A DNA stretch of 15,412 bases. Origin: Bacillota bacterium (GTDB taxonomy: Bacteria > Bacillota > Dethiobacteria > DTU022). Location of the stretch: contig JAAZHP010000111.1 of assembly GCA_012510625.1 (NCBI GenBank), positions 1 through 15,412 of the forward strand, in the 5' to 3' direction. Below the pieces are notes generated by a model. The model saw nothing but the letters and a program-made list of their open reading frames with translations. It did no database searches and was not told the DNA's origin. Each line of letters begins with the position of its first letter. Positions within the stretch are counted from its first letter, which is position 1. The position numbers and the translations under genes were made by a program. Positions 1-4,169 of the stretch are shown piece after piece.

Positions 1-227
1 ATACGCCTTTCTTCCAGGGCTACCGGCCCCAGTTTTATGTGCGCACCACCGATGTGACCGGCACCATCAGTCTGCCGGCCGGTGTAGAGATGGTCATGCC
101 CGGTGATGATATCAATATGGACATTGAACTGATTACCCCGGTGGCCATTGAGACGGGCCTGCGCTTCGCCATTCGCGAAGGGGGCCGCACCGTGGGCGCC
201 GGCGTGGTCACCGAAGTGACGGAGTAG
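1..227 (+). CDS. tuf: Elongation factor Tu, 3' end only (first tuf copy)
   Basis: This is the C-terminal part of EF-Tu, the GTPase that brings aminoacyl-tRNA to the ribosomal A site. The gene is cut by the window edge. The first whole codon is at position 3, and 74 residues are readable up to the TAG at 225-227. The readable part belongs to beta-barrel domain 3 and holds the very conserved stretches TPFFQGYRPQFYVRTTDVTG, MVMPGDD, and a C-terminal end with RFAIREGGRTVGAGVV, all typical of bacterial EF-Tu. The GTPase domain lies outside the window. An intrinsic terminator follows 16 bases after the stop, so this copy probably ends its own transcript instead of reading through fully into rpmG. 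A second tuf copy begins at 15285. Identification is certain. Whether it is identical to the second copy cannot be seen, because the visible parts do not overlap. Confidence 0.97.
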   Translation, partial: TPFFQGYRPQFYVRTTDVTGTISLPAGVEMVMPGDDINMDIELITPVAIETGLRFAIREGGRTVGAGVVTEVTE

Positions 228-242
228 TTGCTATAAACCGCC

Positions 243-268
243 GGGGCGGGTATACCCGCCCCTTTATT
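243..268 (+). terminator. Intrinsic terminator after tuf
   Basis: There is a perfect 8-bp stem, GGGGCGGG (243-250) with CCCGCCCC (255-262), around a TATA tetraloop. A T-rich run, TTTATT, follows directly. It lies between the tuf stop and the rpmG promoter, where a Rho-independent terminator is expected. Confidence 0.9.
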
Positions 269-291
269 ATGCCTTATTGGCTTGATATTTA

Positions 292-321
292 TTGACATGC
301 CGGACCGTTTTGTGGTAGATT
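292..321 (+). promoter_or_regulatory. Promoter for rpmG-secE-nusG
   Basis: A perfect -35 box TTGACA (292-297) is followed after 18 bases by TAGATT (316-321), 4 of 6 matches to TATAAT. It sits between the tuf terminator and rpmG and points downstream. The -35 is strong and the -10 is weaker with a slightly long spacer, so the assignment is probable and not certain. Transcription would start near 328, just before the rpmG ribosome binding site. Confidence 0.65.
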
Positions 322-345
322 GGATTGCATGGAAGGTGGCTGACA

Positions 346-495
346 ATGCGTGTAACGATACATCTGGCCTGTACAAAATGCCAGGAGCGTAACTACAGCA
401 GCCGGAAGAACAAGAAGAACAACCCGGAAAGAATTGAGATGAAAAAGTACTGCTCCCGCTGCAGAGAGCATACGCTGCATAAAGAAACAAAGTAG
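346..495 (+). CDS. rpmG: Ribosomal protein bL33, zinc-binding form
   Basis: This encodes a 49-residue L33, a small protein of the large ribosomal subunit that lies near the E site. The sequence starts MRVTIHLACTKCQERNYSS and continues with the typical KNKKNNPERIEMKKYC region. Two CxxC pairs, C9/C12 and C36/C39, form the zinc knuckle, so this is the zinc-containing (C+) type and not the cysteine-free type. In many bacteria the two types are swapped under zinc limitation by Zur. No Zur box is evident here, and whether a cysteine-free paralogue exists cannot be seen. The ATG is preceded by AAGGTGG (333-339) with a 6-base gap. The position before secE-nusG is standard for Firmicutes. In some relatives a tRNA gene lies between rpmG and secE. 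Here the gap is only 35 bases and holds none. Confidence 0.95.
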   Translation: MRVTIHLACTKCQERNYSSRKNKKNNPERIEMKKYCSRCREHTLHKETK

Positions 496-530
496 GGCGA
501 TTTCTTTTCACCGGAAAGGTTTTTGATTTT

Positions 531-725
531 ATGAAACTAATCAACCGACTGCTAAAGTACCTGCGCGAGGTGCGCATGGAGCTGAAAAAAGTTCAGTGGC
601 CCGACAAAAGAGAATTTGTTGTTTACACGGGCGTAGTAGTTGTTACGGTGGTCATCTTTGGAATTCTCTTTTGGGGCCTTGATGCCCTCTTTTTGAAAAT
701 ACTGCAACTGGTTGTTAAGCGGTAG
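531..725 (+). CDS. secE: Protein translocase subunit SecE
   Basis: SecE is the small essential subunit that clamps SecY in the SecYEG protein-conducting channel of the cytoplasmic membrane. The 64-residue protein is the short single-span form usual in Gram-positive bacteria. A basic amphipathic N-terminal helix (about residues 1-22, with REVRMELKKVQWP) precedes one hydrophobic transmembrane segment at about residues 30-58, rich in valine and isoleucine. The motif ELKKVxWP before the membrane span is the family signature. The ATG has an upstream purine site GGAAAGG (513-519) at a rather long distance of 11 bases. It lies directly before nusG with a 26-base gap, the classic secE-nusG pair. Function follows from family knowledge. 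Start and length agree well with homologues. Confidence 0.95.
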   Translation: MKLINRLLKYLREVRMELKKVQWPDKREFVVYTGVVVVTVVIFGILFWGLDALFLKILQLVVKR

Positions 726-751
726 CGCGGCATTTTTCCTGGAGGAGTGAG

Positions 752-1345
752 ATGTTGGAGAGGCTTCCAGATACGCCTTTGTCCGTGGAAACGGAAAAGG
801 AACCGGAAAACGAATCTCCGGATAAGAAATGGTATGTTATCCATACCTATGCCGGATATGAAAACAGGGTAGAAACCAACCTGACCCGGCGGGTGGAATC
901 GATGAATATGAAAGACCGCATTTTCCGGATCCTGGTTCCCACGGAGAAGGAGATAACAAGCAAGGGCGGCCAGAAAAAAACCGTGGAAAAAAAAGTTTTC
1001 CCCGGTTATGTCATGGTCGAGATGATCCTCGATGACGATTCGTGGTCTGTGGTCCGCAACACTCCCGGGGTAACCGGTTTTGTTGGGCCCGGTTCCAAGC
1101 CGGTCTCTTTGAGTGAAAAAGAAATTAACCGGATCATGCGCCAGATGGGAATGGCTGCAGAAGGCAAACCTCGCATAGATTTTGAGGTGGGCCAGGTTGT
1201 CCGCGTGATCAGCGGGCCCTTTAAAAATTTTGAAGGAACGGTTGAAGAGATCAACCAGGAAAAAGGCACAGTCAAGGTATTGGTCTCCATGTTTGGACGT
1301 GAAACACCGGTCGAACTCGGTTTTCACCAGGTGGAGAAATTCTAA
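752..1345 (+). CDS. nusG: Transcription termination/antitermination factor NusG
   Basis: NusG binds the clamp of RNA polymerase and changes pausing, processivity and termination. It also links polymerase to the ribosome or Rho in some bacteria. The NGN domain runs from about residue 26 (KKWYVIHTYAGYE) to about 125, including the conserved KVFPGYVMVEM and NTPGVTGFVG stretches. The KOW domain follows at about 146-197, with VGQVVRVISGPFKNFEGTV. Total length is 197 residues, against about 175-180 for many homologues. The difference is an N-terminal extension of about 25 residues, rich in Glu, Pro and Asp, before the first NGN strand. The ATG at 752 is backed by a strong site GGAGGAG (741-747, 4-base gap). 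Later in-frame TTG (779) and GTG (785) codons have no such site, so the long form is preferred. rplK follows after 31 bases. Confidence 0.96.
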   Translation: MLERLPDTPLSVETEKEPENESPDKKWYVIHTYAGYENRVETNLTRRVESMNMKDRIFRILVPTEKEITSKGGQKKTVEKKVFPGYVMVEMILDDDSWSVVRNTPGVTGFVGPGSKPVSLSEKEINRIMRQMGMAAEGKPRIDFEVGQVVRVISGPFKNFEGTVEEINQEKGTVKVLVSMFGRETPVELGFHQVEKF

Positions 1346-1376
1346 GCGACAGCATCTGTTGCGGGAGGTTGTTTTT

Positions 1377-1808
1377 ATGGCGAAGAAGAAAAAAATTATT
1401 GGCATGGCCAAATTGCAGATACCGGCAGGCAAGGCCACACCGGCTCCCCCTGTGGGTCCGGCGCTAGGCCAGCACGCTGTGAATATCATGGCCTTTTGCA
1501 AGGAGTTCAACGAGAGAACAGCAAAGGATGCCGGGTTGATCATTCCCGTTGAAATCACGGTTTATGAAGATCGCTCGTTCACTTTCGTCACCAAGACGCC
1601 CCCCGCCTCCGTACTGTTAAAGAAGGCGGCGGGGTTGGATAAGGCTTCCGGTGAACCGAACCGGGTTAAGGTGGCCACGGTGCCGCGGGCCAAGGTTGTC
1701 GAGATCGCTAAAACAAAGATGGAGGATTTGAATGCCGACGATCTCGAAGCGGCTACCCGGATCATTGAGGGAACCGCCCGCAGCATGGGCATTACTATAG
1801 GGCCGTAA
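1377..1808 (+). CDS. rplK: Ribosomal protein uL11
   Basis: L11 forms the base of the large-subunit GTPase-associated region, binding 23S rRNA with L10 and contacting EF-G and EF-Tu. It is the site of thiostrepton action. The protein has 143 residues, close to the family norm. The N-terminal domain holds the proline-rich APPVGPALGQ segment (about residues 23-32) and NIMAFCKEFN. The C-terminal RNA-binding domain holds SFTFVTKTPPASVLLKKAAG and ends with the IIEGTARSMGI motif. An upstream in-frame extension to 1230 exists, but it overlaps the nusG 3' end and has no L11 similarity. The ATG at 1377 is placed 8 bases after GGGAGG (1363-1368) and starts with the expected MAKKKKIIGMAKLQIPAGKA. One small oddity is Ala at residue 34, where most bacterial L11 sequences I know have Gly. 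Confidence 0.97.
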   Translation: MAKKKKIIGMAKLQIPAGKATPAPPVGPALGQHAVNIMAFCKEFNERTAKDAGLIIPVEITVYEDRSFTFVTKTPPASVLLKKAAGLDKASGEPNRVKVATVPRAKVVEIAKTKMEDLNADDLEAATRIIEGTARSMGITIGP

Positions 1809-1850
1809 ATCGCCCCAATACCGCGGGCGAAGGGCTTGGCAATAGAAATA

Positions 1851-1883
1851 TGTGGGAGGGCTGCAGAGCCCGCCGGGACCACA
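1851..1883 (+). promoter_or_regulatory. Candidate L1-type autoregulatory hairpin before rplA
   Basis: The rplK-rplA gap (90 bases) can fold into a bipartite hairpin. The outer helix is TGTGG (1851-1855) with CCACA (1879-1883). The inner helix is GGGCT (1858-1862) with AGCCC (1867-1871) around a GCAG loop. The two are separated by an asymmetric internal loop of 2 against 7 bases. The outer helix ends on the first base of the rplA Shine-Dalgarno AGGAGGG (1883-1889). L1 is known to repress its own mRNA through a structure resembling its 23S rRNA site, and such sites occur before rplK or rplA in many bacteria. A competing pairing GCGGGC (1823-1828) with GCCCGC (1868-1873) is also possible. The hairpin is seen in the sequence; binding of L1 is inference. 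Confidence 0.4.
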
Positions 1884-1898
1884 GGAGGGAAAACGAGT

Positions 1899-2603
1899 AT
1901 GGCAAAGCACGGCAAGAAATACAGAGAAACAAGGCAACAAATTAAACACGATGCGCACTACTCTCCGGAAGAAGCCCTGGAGATGGTAAAAGAGTTCAGC
2001 CGGGCTGCTTTTGATGAGACAGTGGAGCTGGCCGTCCGGCTGGGGGTCAACCCGAAGCACGCCGACCAGCAGGTCAGGGGAGCAGTGGTCCTGCCCCATG
2101 GGACTGGAAAGAAAGTGCGGGTCCTGGTTTTCGCCAAGGGAGATAAGGCCAAAGAAGCTGAATCAGCCGGCGCTGACTTTGTCGGCGGAGAAGAGCTGGC
2201 TGAGAAGATACAGGGGGGCTGGCTCGATTTTGACGTGGCTGTGGCTACTCCTGATATGATGGCGGCTGTGGGCAAGCTCGGTAAAATACTCGGGCCGCGC
2301 GGCCTCATGCCCAACCCGAAAAGCGGCACGGTAACATTTGATCTTGCCCGGGCCATTGCGGAAATTAAAGCGGGGAAGGTGGAATTTCGCACCGAGAAGG
2401 CTGGAAACGTTCATGTGCCTATCGGGAAGGTTTCTTTTTCCCCGGAACAACTGCAACAAAATTTTTATAGCGTCATCGAGGCATTGCTTAAAGCGAAGCC
2501 GCCGGCAGCCAAAGGACAGTACCTCCGGTCTGTCAGTGTGAGTTCGACAATGGGACCGGGCATCAAGATCAGTCCTCAAAAAGCGGCTGCCCTTGGCAAG
2601 TAA
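1899..2603 (+). CDS. rplA: Ribosomal protein uL1
   Basis: L1 builds the mobile L1 stalk of the large subunit, which helps release deacylated tRNA from the E site, and is often a translational repressor of its own operon. The protein has 234 residues, the usual bacterial length. Recognisable parts are MAKHGKKY at the start, YSPEEALEMVKE, the first-domain segment with DETVELAVRLGVNPKHADQ, VRGAVVLPHGTGK, and the signature GPRGLMPNPKSGTV (about 132-145). The C-terminal SVSVSSTMGPGI is also typical. A longer in-frame reading from 1836 exists but adds 21 residues unlike L1. The ATG at 1899 has AGGAGGG (1883-1889) with a 9-base gap. The final codons, just before the TAA, overlap the -35 box of the rplJ promoter. 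Confidence 0.97.
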   Translation: MAKHGKKYRETRQQIKHDAHYSPEEALEMVKEFSRAAFDETVELAVRLGVNPKHADQQVRGAVVLPHGTGKKVRVLVFAKGDKAKEAESAGADFVGGEELAEKIQGGWLDFDVAVATPDMMAAVGKLGKILGPRGLMPNPKSGTVTFDLARAIAEIKAGKVEFRTEKAGNVHVPIGKVSFSPEQLQQNFYSVIEALLKAKPPAAKGQYLRSVSVSSTMGPGIKISPQKAAALGK

Positions 2604-2621
2604 TTAAAATACGAATATAAT
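2593..2621 (+). promoter_or_regulatory. Promoter for rplJ-rplL
   Basis: TTGGCA (2593-2598, 5 of 6 matches) and a perfect TATAAT (2616-2621) are separated by exactly 17 bases. The -35 box lies inside the last codons of rplA and the spacer covers its stop. The surrounding region 2601-2650 is strongly AT-rich. The expected start near 2628 would place the whole L10 leader in the transcript. This fits the common pattern of a separate rplJL promoter. Confidence 0.8.
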
Positions 2622-2644
2622 TAATGCGGGTAAAATATTATATT

Positions 2645-2770
2645 AAATTCCGTAGACAGCAGGCACGCATTGTTTAATGGCCCCCGGGCCGCCTGCCGAG
2701 GAGAGATGAAAGCGCCTGCCAGAATACACCAGCGCATAATCAGGCTTTCCGTTTACGGAAAGCCTTTATT
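2645..2770 (+). promoter_or_regulatory. L10 leader (rplJL autoregulatory mRNA leader)
   Basis: The 223-base rplA-rplJ gap carries sequence typical of the ribosomal L10 leader family. CCGTAGACAGCAGGC (2650-2664) is followed by GCCTGCCGAGGAGAG (2691-2705), and GCAGGC (2659-2664) pairs with GCCTGC (2691-2696). The L10(L12)4 complex is known to bind such leaders and repress rplJL. A second GCCTGC (2714-2719) offers a competing partner. The segment GAAAGCGCCT (2708-2717) can pair with AGGCTTTC (2742-2749), with one bulged G, and so block the terminator stem that follows. This arrangement suggests transcription attenuation: the protein-bound fold would leave the terminator free to form. The motif recognition is from memory; the pairings are seen directly; the switching mechanism is inference. 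Confidence 0.75.
2742..2769 (+). terminator. Attenuator hairpin of the rplJ leader
   Basis: There is a perfect 10-bp stem, AGGCTTTCCG (2742-2751) with CGGAAAGCCT (2756-2765), around a TTTA loop, followed by TTATTTAT. It lies about 60 bases before the rplJ start and downstream of the L10 leader. It is therefore likely a regulated terminator and not an operon end. The T run is interrupted, so termination may be partial. Confidence 0.75.
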
Positions 2771-2826
2771 TATATTGAAGTGAAGGCCGCCAAAGATTTC
2801 TGGCCGGAGATTGAGGAGGTGATTAT

Positions 2827-3351
2827 TTGATTTCCAAAAAGGCCAAAGAAGAGTTTGTTGAAGAGATTGCCCGTGAGCTGGAGCAGGCGGATATGATCAT
2901 AGTGGCCGACTACCGCGGTCTTAATGTGTCCTCTGTTACCGATCTGCGCCGCCGCCTCAAAGCCGAACAGTGCCACTACCGGGTGGTAAAAAACACCCTT
3001 ACCAAGCTGGCCTGCCGCAAGATTGGCCTTGAGAAGCTGGAGCCTTATTTTGAAGGCCCTACCGCGATAGCTTATACCGCTGCCGATCCCGTCGGAGCGG
3101 CACGGGTTATCCTTGAATTCAGCCGGGAGCACGAGGCTCTCTCGCTTAAAGGAGGGCTTCTATCGGGGCAGTTGCTTGCACCGGCACAGATTAAGGAGCT
3201 GGGAGAGATTCCGCCCCGCGAAGTTTTGCTGGCCCGGGTTTGTGGAGGTTTCCAGGCACCTATGGCAGGGCTGGCCAATGTCTTGCAGGGTAATATCCGC
3301 AAGCTGGTCTACGCCCTGGACGCGGTTCGCCGCCTGAAAGAGACGGCCTAG
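2827..3351 (+). CDS. rplJ: Ribosomal protein uL10
   Basis: L10 anchors the L7/L12 dimers to the ribosome and forms the stalk base together with L11. The complex also represses its own mRNA. The 174-residue protein shows the usual N-terminal RNA-binding domain with IIVADYRGLNVSSVTDLRR (about 24-42), VVKNTLTKLA (about 57-66) and the EGPTAIAY segment. It ends in the alpha-helical tail that carries L7/L12 (after about residue 130). The start codon is TTG at 2827. No ATG is available nearby in frame, and the TTG is preceded by GAGGAGGTGATT (2813-2824), an almost full-length match to the anti-Shine-Dalgarno sequence, with 6 bases between GGT and TTG. That strong site probably compensates for the weak start. 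rplL follows after 46 bases. Confidence 0.96.
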   Translation: MISKKAKEEFVEEIARELEQADMIIVADYRGLNVSSVTDLRRRLKAEQCHYRVVKNTLTKLACRKIGLEKLEPYFEGPTAIAYTAADPVGAARVILEFSREHEALSLKGGLLSGQLLAPAQIKELGEIPPREVLLARVCGGFQAPMAGLANVLQGNIRKLVYALDAVRRLKETA

Positions 3352-3397
3352 AGAAAATTTTAAAAACGAATATTATTAAATTAAAGGAGTAGATCAA

Positions 3398-3775
3398 ATG
3401 TCCAAAGTGAATGAGATTATGGAAATTGTTAAGGGCATGACCGTGCTCGAGCTTTCCGAACTGGTCAAGGCCCTGGAAGAAGAATTCGGAGTCAGCGCGG
3501 CGGCTCCGGCCGCTGTGGTAGCTGCTCCGGCGGGCGCGCCGGCTGAAGCTGCCGAAGAAGAAAAAGATGAGTTTGATGTTATCCTCACCGGACCGGGCGA
3601 GAAGAAGATCCAGGTAATCAAAATTGTCCGCGAGATTACCGGGTTGGGTCTCAAAGAGGCGAAGGAGCTGGTGGATAGCGCTCCCAAGCCGGTAAAAGAG
3701 AAGATCGGCAAAGAAGAGGCGGAATCAATAAAGGCCAAGATCGAAGAGGCCGGCGGCTCTGTCGAGCTGAAGTAA
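3398..3775 (+). CDS. rplL: Ribosomal protein bL12 (L7/L12)
   Basis: L7/L12 is the multicopy stalk protein that recruits and activates the GTPase factors on the ribosome. The 125-residue protein shows the complete family layout. A helical N-terminal dimerization domain (residues 1-33, with EIMEIVKGMTVLELSELVKALEEEFGV) is followed by an alanine- and proline-rich flexible hinge (about 34-53, SAAAPAAVVAAPAGAPAEAA). The C-terminal factor-binding domain (about 57-125) holds EFDVILTGPGEKKIQVIK, REITGLGLKEAKELVDSAP and a final EEAGGSVELK. The ATG follows AAAGGAG (3383-3389) by 8 bases. An intrinsic terminator lies 5 bases after the stop. L7/L12 is needed in several copies per L10, so its translation is expected to be stronger. 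The sequence gives no separate promoter for it. Confidence 0.97.
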   Translation: MSKVNEIMEIVKGMTVLELSELVKALEEEFGVSAAAPAAVVAAPAGAPAEAAEEEKDEFDVILTGPGEKKIQVIKIVREITGLGLKEAKELVDSAPKPVKEKIGKEEAESIKAKIEEAGGSVELK

Positions 3776-3780
3776 ACTGC

Positions 3781-3820
3781 TGGGGCTGTCCCTTCCGGGT
3801 TCAGCCCCACTTATATTTTT
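3781..3820 (+). terminator. Intrinsic terminator after rplL
   Basis: TGGGGCTG (3781-3788) pairs perfectly with CAGCCCCA (3802-3809). Inside the loop CCC (3790-3792) can pair with GGG (3797-3799) around TTCC. CTTATATTTTT follows the stem. It sits just after the rplL stop and before the rpoB promoter, so it separates rplJL from rpoBC, perhaps with partial readthrough. Confidence 0.8.
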
Positions 3821-3836
3821 GTGGTAATGAGTGGTT

Positions 3837-3850
3837 AAGTGTTGACACTT
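3837..3850. repeat. 14-base palindrome AAGTGT-TG-ACACTT
   Basis: AAGTGT (3837-3842) and ACACTT (3845-3850) are perfect inverted copies around TG, just after the rplL terminator. The palindrome contains a TTGACA (3842-3847), but no matching -10 is found at 16-18 bases. It could be a protein-binding site or chance. No known operator is recognised. Confidence 0.4.
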
Positions 3851-3885
3851 GCATGAAACGAATGTCTTTCACCTCTCAATTACCT

Positions 3886-3954
3886 GGGGGCGGGCTTCCA
3901 CGCTCCCCCGCCAATGCCAAACAGCTTTGGGGATAGTTCCTTTCCCCTTGCTGT
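3886..3954 (+). other. Two GC-rich hairpins in the rplL-rpoB gap
   Basis: The first hairpin pairs GGCGGG (3889-3894) with CCCGCC (3907-3912), or alternatively GGGGG (3886-3890) with CCCCC (3905-3909). The second pairs ACAGC (3921-3925) with GCTGT (3950-3954), enclosing GGGGA (3929-3933) with TCCCC (3943-3947). Neither is followed by a T run, so they are not intrinsic terminators. They lie between the rplL terminator and the rpoB promoter, so they would be present only in readthrough RNA. No gene with a credible ribosome site and known family is seen in 3821-4169. The role is unknown; attenuation, RNA processing or a degraded insertion are all possible. Confidence 0.4.
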
Positions 3955-3981
3955 AAACCCCAAAAAATAATCAAAATATGT

Positions 3982-4010
3982 TTGACAGTCCTATTCAGAT
4001 ATGATAGTAT
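3982..4010 (+). promoter_or_regulatory. Extended -10 promoter for rpoB-rpoC
   Basis: A perfect TTGACA (3982-3987) is followed after exactly 17 bases by TAGTAT (4005-4010), with TG at 4002-4003 giving an extended -10 (TGaTAGTAT). A start near 4017 would give a leader of about 150 bases before rpoB. Confidence 0.8.
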
Positions 4011-4018
4011 CTTAGAAT

Positions 4019-4034
4019 GTCTAGGAGTGTAGAC
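4019..4034 (+). other. Small hairpin at the 5' end of the rpoB leader
   Basis: GTCTA (4019-4023) pairs with TAGAC (4030-4034) around GGAGTG. This is at the predicted transcript start. The words GTCTAGG and GGAGTG recur near the rpoB Shine-Dalgarno (4146-4160). A 5'-end stem-loop could stabilise the mRNA. The stem is short, so confidence is limited. Confidence 0.35.
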
Positions 4035-4169
4035 GCTGCGCTTTATTTTGGTCTTCTGAATAATTATTTGCCCAAAAGGAAACAATAGTAAAATGCCTAT
4101 CTGTTTTTCAGGCCAGGCTTCCCATTTGTTTTAATCATCAACCAGGTCTAGGGGGAGTGATTTTTTTTC

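Noticed and set aside
496..530. tRNA gene expected between rpmG and secE in some relatives
   Set aside because: The gap is only 35 bases, too short for a tRNA.
1230..1376. Upstream extension of rplK
   Set aside because: It overlaps the nusG 3' end and the extra residues do not resemble L11. The ATG at 1377 has the ribosome site.
623..1558. Long open frame of 311 codons on the minus strand
   Set aside because: It lies opposite nusG and rplK, has no recognisable domain, and is best explained as a shadow of the real genes.
1836..1898. Upstream extension of rplA from a TTG
   Set aside because: The extra 21 residues do not resemble L1, and the AGGAGGG site serves the ATG at 1899.
3842..3870. 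TTGACA at 3842 as a second promoter before rpoB
   Set aside because: No acceptable -10 exists at 16-18 bases (TCTTTC at 17). Kept only as part of the palindrome.
3876..4085. Open frame of 69 codons on the minus strand in the rplL-rpoB gap
   Set aside because: It has no clear ribosome site or family resemblance, and it crosses the rpoB promoter.
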